This document shows, in pieces, positions 1 to 7,569 of a stretch of 64,000 nucleotides of DNA. Origin of the DNA: Asticcacaulis solisilvae (GTDB lineage: Bacteria > Pseudomonadota > Alphaproteobacteria > Caulobacterales > Caulobacteraceae); assembly GCF_017875235.1 (NCBI RefSeq), contig NZ_JAGGMI010000012.1:62001-126000 (forward strand). The letters are read 5' to 3'. Numbering within the stretch: position 1 is the stretch's first letter; each line of letters opens with the position of its first letter. Position numbers and translations under genes: made by a program. The notes beneath the pieces are model-generated. The model had not been told where the DNA came from. It saw only the letters and a list, made by a program, of their open reading frames with translations, and did no database searches.

Positions 1-1
1 C

Positions 2-1120
2 TCGGGCATGGAAAGCCACGCCAAGCATGGCGAATCCATCTTCTGGGAAAACAGCGACACTCTGTTCGTCAATCTCTATATCCCGGCGGCGGCCAAGTGG
101 GCCACCAAGGATGCTGACGTCCGGATCGACACCGGCTATCCCTATGACGGCGACATCCGCTTTGCGGTCACGGCACTCCGTCGCCCCACGCGCTTCAAGG
201 TCGCGCTGCGGGTGCCCGCCTGGGCGCGATCTGCTGAGCTGACGGTCAATGGCAAGGCAGTCGGCGCAACGCGCAATCGCGGCTATCTGATTGTTGATCG
301 CGTCTGGAGCGTCGGCGATACGGCGCGTCTCAAACTCCCGCTCGATCTGCGCTTCGAAGCGACCAGTGACAATCCGAATGTCGTGGCTCTCCTGCGCGGT
401 CCGATGGTCATGGCTGCCGATCTCGGCTCGGTCGAGAGCGACTACAAGGGCACCGAACCGGCCTTGGTCGGCGACAATCTGCTGGCGACCTTTGCGCCGG
501 TCAGCCTGGAGAAGGCACATTACCGCACCAAGGGCTCCGGCCGCCCCGGCGACATGGACTTCGTTCCCTTCTACAGCCAGTACGAACGTCGTAGCGGCAT
601 CTACTTCAAGCGCTTCACCGAAGCCGAATGGAAGACGGAAGAGGCCGCCTTTCTGGCCGAACAGGAGCGCCAGCGCGACCTGTCGGCGCGCTCCGTCGAT
701 GTCATGTACCTTGGTGAAATGCAGCCCGAGCGCGACCATAATCTCGAATCGGACGTGTCGTGGCCCGGCACCTATCGTGGCCGCAACGGCCGCGACGCCC
801 GCCAGGGCGGCTTCATGCAGTTCACCATGAAGGTTCGCCGTGAAGCTGGCAAGGATGCCGGACCGCTCAAGCTGCAAGCCACCTATTGGGGTGACGACCG
901 CCGGTCCTACGACGTGATGATCGACGGCAAGGTCGCCGTCAGCGTCTCGCATCCGACGGCGCCCAAGCCTGGCGAATTCTTCGATGAGACCTATGATATT
1001 CCCGAGGAACTGACGAAGGGCAAGGAGACCGTGCTGATGCGCCTGCAGCCGACCAACAGCCGCTCGACCGGCATGGTGTTCGGCGTCCGTCTGTTCACCG
1101 CTTCCAAGGATGGCAACTGA
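2..1120 (+). CDS. GH127 beta-L-arabinofuranosidase, C-terminal part (5' end outside window)
   Basis: This reading frame enters from the left edge, so the start, any signal peptide and most of the (alpha/alpha)6 catalytic barrel are missing. The first visible residues, SGMESHAKHGESIFWEN, match the segment near the end of the GH127 (DUF1680) barrel. They are followed by the family's beta-sandwich (about residues 30-170 of the fragment). The last 150 residues form a further beta-rich domain of the kind often appended to GH127 enzymes (DUF6805-like, from memory). GH127 enzymes remove beta-L-arabinofuranose from arabinan or pectin side chains using a cysteine nucleophile, which is not in view. The stop overlaps the next start by one base (TGATG), indicating translational coupling to the metalloprotein gene. 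Family assignment is good; the exact substrate is inference. Confidence 0.82.
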   Translation, partial: SGMESHAKHGESIFWENSDTLFVNLYIPAAAKWATKDADVRIDTGYPYDGDIRFAVTALRRPTRFKVALRVPAWARSAELTVNGKAVGATRNRGYLIVDRVWSVGDTARLKLPLDLRFEATSDNPNVVALLRGPMVMAADLGSVESDYKGTEPALVGDNLLATFAPVSLEKAHYRTKGSGRPGDMDFVPFYSQYERRSGIYFKRFTEAEWKTEEAAFLAEQERQRDLSARSVDVMYLGEMQPERDHNLESDVSWPGTYRGRNGRDARQGGFMQFTMKVRREAGKDAGPLKLQATYWGDDRRSYDVMIDGKVAVSVSHPTAPKPGEFFDETYDIPEELTKGKETVLMRLQPTNSRSTGMVFGVRLFTASKDGN

Positions 1121-2952
1121 TGCGCGCGCTGCTGACCGTAAGCCTTGCCGCCCTGGCCCTGGGCTACGCCACGGCCGCGCAGGCCCAGACTCAAACCCAG
1201 TCCTGCGTGCCGGGCGACTGGACGATCGTATCCGGCGGCGAATCCAGCGAAGCGCCGGTGCGTTATGAGACCGCGCACTTCGCCTTCCGCTGGAAGGACA
1301 ATACCGTCAAGCCTGAGGATGCCCAGGCCGCTGGCGTCAAGCTCGAGGAAATCTGGAATTTCTATATGGGGCCGGTCGCTTTCGCGGAGCCCTATTGCGA
1401 TACGGCGAAGAAGCACAAGGCCAATATCAATCTCGACCCGACTTTTGGCCTGGCAGGCGGGCCGACGGGCGAGCGCGACATGGGCATGTGGATCGCCCCG
1501 CCGGCGCTGAAGGACAACTGGGGACTGGCGCATGAATTTGCCCATGCGCTGAGCGGTTCGACGCGCGCTTTACGCGATTCACCCTATGTCGGTTGGCTAT
1601 GGGAAAGCCACGCCAACTGGATGACGCACCAGATGCCGGAGTTCCACAATAAGGAAGTCCATTGCTCGGAGATGCTGGTCAACTTCCCGCACCTCTACTA
1701 CGGCTCGACGCGCGACCGCTATTGCAACTGGCAGTTCTTGGAGCACGTCAAGAACGAGTACGGCTACGCTGCCGTTAACGACATCTGGCTGAAGGCGATC
1801 AAGACCGGCCAGCCAGGCTATCTCGAAGAAGATCCCTTCTCGATCCTGAAGCGCAATCAGGGCTGGAGCCAGGACGACCTCAACGACGTCTTCGGCGCCT
1901 GGGCGATGTACAATGTCAACTGGGACTACATCAATCCGGACGGCAGCGACCAGGGCGTGCTCTATCGCGCCAAGTACGGCAGCTATGATCAGCGTGACGG
2001 CGATCGTCGTTTGCGTGTGACTACGCTCGATCCGGTCGATGCCGCAAAGGGCCGCTATGCCGTGCCGTTTGACTGGGCGCCGCAGCGCTGGGGCTACAAT
2101 ATCGTCCAGCTCGCTCCCGATGCCGGCGCAACCAGGATCGCGGTGACTTTCAAGGGCGTGGTTCAGGACAAGCCGGCTGTGACCACCCTGCCCGGCCTCG
2201 CCAATGAACCCGACAGGGTCGGCAATCCCGATTCCGACTGGCGCTGGGGCGTGGTGGCAATCGACGCCAACGGTCAGTCGCGCCTCAGCCCGCTGATGGG
2301 CGGCGCCGACGGCGAGATGAGCTTTCCGGTCAAGCCCGGTGACAAGGCCGTCTACATGGTCGTGGTGGGTACACCGAAAACGATGCACAAGATCAGGTGG
2401 GACCAGCCCTACTACTCGATCTACCGCTATCCGTGGATGGTCGAGCTTCAGGGCGCCAAGCCGCAGGGTCTTGAAGCCAACGCCAAGATGCCGACGGCCA
2501 AGGGCCACAGGCACAAGAACGGCGGCGGCTGGGTGGCTGACGGCGCCCAGGTCGATGCCACGGCTTATGTCGGCCCTTACGCCCAGGTGCTGGGCGGCAA
2601 GGTCCTGGGCAATGCCCGCATCGAAGACCACGCCATCATTGTCAACGGAACGGTTCAGGATAATGCCACCGTCGGCGCCATGACCATCCTCGACAAGGGG
2701 GTAGTCGTGAAGGATCAGGCCGTTGTCGCCACCATCTTCATGAGCCCCGGCGCGTTCGAGCCCGGCACAGTCGTGTCGGGCACGGCACAGATCCGCGGCG
2801 ATGCCGAGGTGCGCGGCGGTCCGAAACTGACCAGGGGCGTCTATTACGGCTTTATCGACCAGAACAGTCAGGATGGACCCGACGCCGCCCAGCAAGGCGG
2901 GACGCTGACCGCGGCCGTACCGGAAGTGACGGCCAAGCCCGACTATCGCTGA
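1120..2952 (+). CDS. Secreted Svx/AvrXca-like zinc metalloprotein with C-terminal beta-helix
   Basis: The 610-residue product starts with a Sec signal peptide (hydrophobic stretch, AQA cleavage-type site near residue 22). The N-terminal half resembles the DUF6055 / Svx-AvrXca family of plant-associated bacteria. It contains a zinc-peptidase motif HEFAH at residues 138-142 and a glutamate in WES at residue 162, the spacing expected of a gluzincin third ligand. Residues about 465-590 are rich in G-x-A-x-I/V repeats typical of a left-handed beta-helix. It is coupled to the GH127 gene by a TGATG overlap, so it is probably co-expressed with pectin enzymes. A role in attacking plant cell-wall proteins or glycoproteins is inference. 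Proteolytic activity is suggested only by the motif. Confidence 0.72.
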   Translation: MRALLTVSLAALALGYATAAQAQTQTQSCVPGDWTIVSGGESSEAPVRYETAHFAFRWKDNTVKPEDAQAAGVKLEEIWNFYMGPVAFAEPYCDTAKKHKANINLDPTFGLAGGPTGERDMGMWIAPPALKDNWGLAHEFAHALSGSTRALRDSPYVGWLWESHANWMTHQMPEFHNKEVHCSEMLVNFPHLYYGSTRDRYCNWQFLEHVKNEYGYAAVNDIWLKAIKTGQPGYLEEDPFSILKRNQGWSQDDLNDVFGAWAMYNVNWDYINPDGSDQGVLYRAKYGSYDQRDGDRRLRVTTLDPVDAAKGRYAVPFDWAPQRWGYNIVQLAPDAGATRIAVTFKGVVQDKPAVTTLPGLANEPDRVGNPDSDWRWGVVAIDANGQSRLSPLMGGADGEMSFPVKPGDKAVYMVVVGTPKTMHKIRWDQPYYSIYRYPWMVELQGAKPQGLEANAKMPTAKGHRHKNGGGWVADGAQVDATAYVGPYAQVLGGKVLGNARIEDHAIIVNGTVQDNATVGAMTILDKGVVVKDQAVVATIFMSPGAFEPGTVVSGTAQIRGDAEVRGGPKLTRGVYYGFIDQNSQDGPDAAQQGGTLTAAVPEVTAKPDYR

Positions 2953-2978
2953 TAAGGCAGTGCCCCTGGATACGGTCG

Positions 2979-3785
2979 TTAGCCGGTGTAGCCCGACTGC
3001 TTGCTGATCTTCATGGCGGTGTCCTTGACGTATCCGCGCACTAGCTGGATACGGTCGTCGTCCATATACTGCGCGGCCGACGACACCGAGATGGCGGCAA
3101 TGATCTTGCCCGACATGTCGCGGATGGGCGCGGCCACGCAGCGGACATGGTCCTCGTTTTCGTCGAGGTCGAGCGCATAGCCGTGCTCGCGATAATGCGC
3201 CATGACGTCCAGCCACTGCTTGATATCGTAGCGGTAGCGCGGATAGAGCGCCGCCTCGCGCTGGAAGACTTCGCGCAGGCGCTCTTCCGGTTCATCCAGC
3301 AGCAGCGCCTTGCCGAGACCGGTGTGGCGCAGCGGCTGGCGCTCGCCAACCACGCAGCGGACCTCGACGCGGCGCGTGCCCGGGATCTTGTCGATATAGT
3401 GGACCTGGTCGCGTTCCAGAATCCCGAGATTGACCGTGTCGCCGGTGTCGGCTGACAACTGACGCAGATAGTCGTGGCTGACCCGCGTCAGCGTAATTTG
3501 CTGCTGGGCGGCAAAACCAAGTTCGAGAAGCTTGGTGCCGAGCGCATAGCCGTCACGCGGCGAGAAGGACAGGAAGTCGCTTTCGACCAGGGTCGTGGCC
3601 AGGCGGTGCACGGTCGTCTTGTTCAGGCCCAGCGATTTCGACATCTTGCCAAGCGTGTTGTCGCCCTTGGCGACCCGCGACAGGACATCCAGACCCTTGG
3701 CCAGGGTCAGGGCCGCAGGCATGCGCGCGGCCACGGCCTCGTCGGCAGGTTCGCTTTCCACATTGGGATTTACGGGCTTGTTCAT
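2979..3785 (-). CDS. IclR-family transcriptional regulator (KdgR-like candidate)
   Basis: The product has 268 residues, the usual IclR length. A winged helix-turn-helix lies at about residues 25-85 (LGKMSKSLGLNKTTVHRLATTL). The effector-binding domain follows, with the family signature around GKALLLDEPEE and a C-terminal AISVSSAAQYMDDDRI segment. Members of this family such as KdgR sense pectin breakdown products (2-keto-3-deoxygluconate), and this gene lies 38 bp downstream of an oligogalacturonate lyase gene in the same direction. Control of the pectin genes is therefore likely but inferred. The ribosome binding site is weak (AAGAGA), and no obvious palindromic operator was found in the short upstream gap. 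Confidence 0.88.
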   Translation of the reverse strand: MNKPVNPNVESEPADEAVAARMPAALTLAKGLDVLSRVAKGDNTLGKMSKSLGLNKTTVHRLATTLVESDFLSFSPRDGYALGTKLLELGFAAQQQITLTRVSHDYLRQLSADTGDTVNLGILERDQVHYIDKIPGTRRVEVRCVVGERQPLRHTGLGKALLLDEPEERLREVFQREAALYPRYRYDIKQWLDVMAHYREHGYALDLDENEDHVRCVAAPIRDMSGKIIAAISVSSAAQYMDDDRIQLVRGYVKDTAMKISKQSGYTG

Positions 3786-3823
3786 GCCTTGATTCTCTTA
3801 AACTAAAACTCGAGTTACTCTCG

Positions 3824-5176
3824 TTATGCCGCCTTGGCAACTTCCACGGCGTAAACGTGGTTCACACCATGCATATTCGAACAGAAGATGATCCACTTTC
3901 CGTCCGGCGTAAAGCGCAGGTTCGGTTCCAGCCTGTAGTCGTGGGCCGACATGTCAATCAACCGGGTGGATTTAAAGGTCTCGATCGAAATCAGCCTGTC
4001 GTCATATGATGGCAAATCTGCGTCGACGATTGCGTCGGCCTTGAGAAGCGAAATCCACTTTCCGTCGGGGGCGTGAGCGACCATGTCGGCGTCGCCGCCA
4101 TCGCTGGCAAAGGTCACACCGTCCGGCGCGACGTTGAAATGGACGCCCCAGTCGTTCTGCTCCATGCGCTTCCAGATGCGGCGGCCCGTGGCGAGTTCCA
4201 GTCCCGCGACCCAGAAGACCTGGCCGCGCGGCGTCTGCAGGTCGTACCACAGCCATTTGCCGTCCTGGCTGAAGAATTCATGGCCCCAGATTTCCATGTT
4301 CATGGTGCGCTGGTGCACGCTCCTGAGGTTTGAGCCGTCGGCGTTGATCAGCTTGATGCGATCGACACGGTGCCAGGGCCCTTCCATGCAGAAGCGGATG
4401 AGGTTTGGATCGGTCGGCGAAAACTGGGCGTGACCGATCCACTCCTCGGTCTTGTACAGCACCTTGCGTTCGCCGGTCGCGATGTCGATAGTGAACAGCT
4501 CCGCCGGCACACGCGCAGCCCAGCGTTCCAGCATGCGCACGCCCTTGGCCTTGGCAAAGTTGAGCGGCTTGCCGTCGGGGCCAAGCGCCGCATATTCCGC
4601 CTGGCCGAACTTATCGACACTGGCCTTGTCCTTCGGCTGCAAGGGCTTGGCGCCATAGGCGACGGTACCCAGCAGAAGCGTGTCATCGGCATTCATCGCG
4701 CTGATCTGGCCGGCCGGAATGCGCGCGACCCTGCGCACTGTCTTCATGTCGACATGAACGGCGTAGATCGTCTTGGGGCGGTCGGCCGCCTCCCCCTCAC
4801 CCGGATCGGTGACCGAATAGTAGGCCTCGCGAGACTTGCGCGCCATGAACATCAGGTCGTTGCCCGGGCCTGTGACCAGCGGTTTCACCCCCCAGGTCTT
4901 CAGGTCCACGGTCTGGATGCCGGTCGGCGACTTGATGACCATCAGGTCGTTTTCAGGGGTGTAAACATGGCGGTAGAAGTACATACCGAGCGAGCCCGGC
5001 TCGTCCGAGATGCGGACGACGCGGTGGCCGGTCTTCGCATCGACCCAGGTCTTCGGCGGGTTGCCGGCTGGTTGGGCAGGCGCAGTTTGGGCACCCGCCT
5101 GGCCGTGGATCATCAGCGGCAGCAGGGCCGAAGCGCCCCACAAGCCTTTCAGCGCCGTCCGGCGTGTTTCGCGCAT
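3824..5176 (-). CDS. PL22 oligogalacturonate lyase, exported form
   Basis: The product of 450 residues carries the PL22 seven-bladed propeller signatures, including GHAQFSPTDPNLIRFCMEG followed by W-H-R-V-D near residues 240-270 and HEFFSQDGKWLWYD. The enzyme splits unsaturated and saturated digalacturonate by beta-elimination to 5-keto-4-deoxyuronate. PL22 enzymes are usually cytoplasmic, but this one begins with a twin-arginine-like leader (ETRRTALKG, then a hydrophobic stretch and an alanine-rich cleavage region near residue 30), so a periplasmic location is likely. A strong ribosome binding site AGGAG lies 9 bases before the ATG. The gene follows the GH105 gene by 12 bp and precedes the IclR gene, so all three may be one operon. 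Confidence 0.88.
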   Translation of the reverse strand: MRETRRTALKGLWGASALLPLMIHGQAGAQTAPAQPAGNPPKTWVDAKTGHRVVRISDEPGSLGMYFYRHVYTPENDLMVIKSPTGIQTVDLKTWGVKPLVTGPGNDLMFMARKSREAYYSVTDPGEGEAADRPKTIYAVHVDMKTVRRVARIPAGQISAMNADDTLLLGTVAYGAKPLQPKDKASVDKFGQAEYAALGPDGKPLNFAKAKGVRMLERWAARVPAELFTIDIATGERKVLYKTEEWIGHAQFSPTDPNLIRFCMEGPWHRVDRIKLINADGSNLRSVHQRTMNMEIWGHEFFSQDGKWLWYDLQTPRGQVFWVAGLELATGRRIWKRMEQNDWGVHFNVAPDGVTFASDGGDADMVAHAPDGKWISLLKADAIVDADLPSYDDRLISIETFKSTRLIDMSAHDYRLEPNLRFTPDGKWIIFCSNMHGVNHVYAVEVAKAA

Positions 5177-5188
5177 TATGAGATACTC

Positions 5189-7444
5189 CTACTTTGCAGC
5201 GTCGAAGCTGAATTTTTGGGCATTGGCGAAGTTTTCCCAGGCATTGCGCGACGTGAAATCGAGACCGCCGTCCCAGGCTGAGCCCATATAGTAGACAAAC
5301 GGCTTGCCGGGCGTAACGCGCAGCAGGATCAGGTAGTTTTCGGCGTCCTCGGCAAAGCCCTCAACCATGCCCGGATCGACGGCAATCGAAATACCGATGC
5401 TGCCGTGAATGCCATCATTCGGCTCCCAGAAGTTCAGGCGGCCCGTCTTGGCGTCCTTGGTAACGCTGCCGGAACCGCCGGGACCTTTACGCTTGTTGAT
5501 GCCTATGGCGACGACCAGGGGGTCTTTGGTGTCGGACTGGATGGTCGAGACCATGCGCGTGAAGTTCGATCCCAGCGGCAGCGAAAAGGTCCGTGTCTCC
5601 CACACCTTGCGCGTCACATCGACCGGCCACGGCTTGTAGTCAACGGTGAACTTCGCCTCGTCGCCACCCGTCTTGAGGATCTCATATTTCGAGAAATTAC
5701 GAGATGTCCAAAGCTTGTTCTCATACCAGATGCCAAGACCGCCGGCACCCCGGCCACGGCCGACGTCGTAATAGTCGAGCCCCTCGCCGCGGTCGACATG
5801 ATAGTTCGGGAACTTGAGCTGGCGGTCCATATAGGGATAGCGGACGCGCTTGGCCCAGACATCGATGCCGGAGCCTGACGGCGCCTCGCGGACCTGCAGC
5901 GCCGGGCCGTAGATGCGGTGCGCGACCTTGTCGTTTTCCCACAGGATGTCGTCGAAGCGGTCGGGCGCGAAGCGGGCGACGGCGCGCGGGGTCTGGTCCG
6001 CCGGCGCGGTCAATTTTTCGACGGCGGCCGGGCGCTTCAGCGTTGACGGGTCATAGGCCAGGGCGCGCGTCGCCTTCATCTCGTCCTCGCGGCGCGCCTT
6101 TTCCGCCTCGCCCACTATGGTCGCGGGCGGAGGCGGCTGCGGCGTGGTGGCCGCGATGGCGGCCGCGTCATCACGCGCGGGTTCGGCTTCCGGCAGGGCT
6201 TGAGCCTTGCCGTTCAGATCCATGACCTCGAGTCCCGCCAGCAGGTAGGCGCCGGTGGCGTAGGGCCCGGTTTCATCGGCGCGGGTCGGCACCGGGCGAT
6301 CGCCGGTCTTCTGCGCCGCGCCGATCAGGCCGTTAGGCAGGATATGGCGGTTGAGCGCCGCCCAGCCCCTCAGCACATGCGGCTGATAGATCTCGCGGTC
6401 GAGCAGGCCGTGATTGATCCCCCAGGCCAGAGCATAGACGAAAAAGGCCGAGCCAGAGGTTTCCGCCTCGGGGAAGGTGTTGGGATCGTTGAGGTCGGCG
6501 CGCCACAGGCCGTCAGCCTGCTGCAAGGTTACGATACGCTTCGACATTTTCTGAAATGTTGTAACATAAAGGTCGCGGCCGGCGAAATCAGCCGGCATGA
6601 CTTCGAGCGTTCGGGCAAGGCCACCCATGACCCAGCCATTGCCGCGCGACCAGTAGATCGGCTTGCCGCCCTCGCCCGTCCGCGCCTTGAAGCGTTCGTC
6701 GCGCAGGAACAGCTGGTCGTCCTCGACCCACAGGCGCGCATAGGTCCGGCGCCATTCCTTGTCCATGGCGCGCAGGTACTTGGGATCGCCTGTCAGCACC
6801 GACATCCGCGCCAGCACCGGCGGCGCCATATAGAGCGCGTCGCACCACCACCAGACCAGCGCCTCCGTCTCTTCCGTGCGATTGAGGTGCGGCACCTGGA
6901 AGTCGAGTCGTTGCTGCAGCGGCATCAATGTGCCCTGCTGGCCCCGGCGACTATAGAGTTCCTCATAGAGATCACCGATCGCCACATCGTCGGCGTTCAG
7001 CAACGTCCGCTCGGAGCGCGCACCGCGAAGGGCGTAATTGTAGTGCTCGGCCGTGGCGGTCAGGAAGCGCAGGGTCGTCTTGTTCTCCGACACCCGCGCC
7101 AGGCGCGCCGCGCCGACATAAAAGGTCGCCGCCACCCAGTTGGAGGAAATCTCGGTCAGGTTCGAACCCGTCGCCATTTGAATCGGCCGGCGGCTCATGT
7201 CGGCAATCTGGGAGGTGGCGACATAGTCGAGCACCGGCAGGACGGCTTCGCGCGCTGGCAGGCGGTCGGGCGAAAAGGCGATCTCGGGCCGCGCCGCCGG
7301 CGTCAGCCAGCCGGCCTCGATGCCGGCGACCGGAGGCGCGCTTTGCGCCATCGCCGGCAAGGGCGCGGCAAGGGCAAAGGCAAGAGCGGTGGCGGGCAAA
7401 AGGTGGCCGGACAGGTACGAAGCCAGGCGATGGCGCATGATCAT
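5189..7444 (-). CDS. GH105 unsaturated (rhamno)galacturonyl hydrolase fused to DUF4861
   Basis: The 751-residue product starts with a Sec signal peptide ending near AMAQ. Residues about 45-400 are a GH105 (alpha/alpha)6 barrel. They include WWWCDALYMAPPV, whose aspartate is the proposed general acid, and the family motif YWSRGNGWVMGGLART. Such enzymes release unsaturated galacturonate from lyase products. A proline/alanine-rich linker with charged residues (about 410-480) joins it to a C-terminal beta-rich domain matching DUF4861 (about 490-750). The start was set at the ATG at 7444 because AGGA stands 9 bases before it; a second ATG lies two codons on. A longer frame has no support. It is followed 12 bp later by the PL22 gene. 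Confidence 0.85.
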   Translation of the reverse strand: MIMRHRLASYLSGHLLPATALAFALAAPLPAMAQSAPPVAGIEAGWLTPAARPEIAFSPDRLPAREAVLPVLDYVATSQIADMSRRPIQMATGSNLTEISSNWVAATFYVGAARLARVSENKTTLRFLTATAEHYNYALRGARSERTLLNADDVAIGDLYEELYSRRGQQGTLMPLQQRLDFQVPHLNRTEETEALVWWWCDALYMAPPVLARMSVLTGDPKYLRAMDKEWRRTYARLWVEDDQLFLRDERFKARTGEGGKPIYWSRGNGWVMGGLARTLEVMPADFAGRDLYVTTFQKMSKRIVTLQQADGLWRADLNDPNTFPEAETSGSAFFVYALAWGINHGLLDREIYQPHVLRGWAALNRHILPNGLIGAAQKTGDRPVPTRADETGPYATGAYLLAGLEVMDLNGKAQALPEAEPARDDAAAIAATTPQPPPPATIVGEAEKARREDEMKATRALAYDPSTLKRPAAVEKLTAPADQTPRAVARFAPDRFDDILWENDKVAHRIYGPALQVREAPSGSGIDVWAKRVRYPYMDRQLKFPNYHVDRGEGLDYYDVGRGRGAGGLGIWYENKLWTSRNFSKYEILKTGGDEAKFTVDYKPWPVDVTRKVWETRTFSLPLGSNFTRMVSTIQSDTKDPLVVAIGINKRKGPGGSGSVTKDAKTGRLNFWEPNDGIHGSIGISIAVDPGMVEGFAEDAENYLILLRVTPGKPFVYYMGSAWDGGLDFTSRNAWENFANAQKFSFDAAK

Positions 7445-7528
7445 GATCGAATATCCTGAAAGACGAAATCCTGGAGCAACAAGCCACCCCGGCAAGCGGC
7501 TTTGCTTTTTATATCAAACGTGCCGAAA

Positions 7529-7556
7529 GTCCGACCCCACGGCAATGGGGCCGGAC
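7529..7556 (-). terminator. Stem-loop after the pectin TonB receptor gene
   Basis: An 11-base inverted repeat with one mismatch (GTCCGACCCCA / TGGGGCCGGAC) and a 6-base loop lies 13 bp beyond the receptor stop. On the minus strand it is followed by TTTCGG and later T-rich sequence. It is a likely partial terminator or mRNA-end stabiliser between receptor and GH105 genes. Confidence 0.55.
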
Positions 7557-7569
7557 AAACGGATACAGG

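Noticed and set aside
1597..3216. Long minus-strand open frame of 539 codons across the metalloprotein gene
   Set aside because: It is antisense to a protein with clear family motifs, its translation is rich in R, H, G and A without domains, and it also runs into the IclR gene; a high-GC shadow frame.
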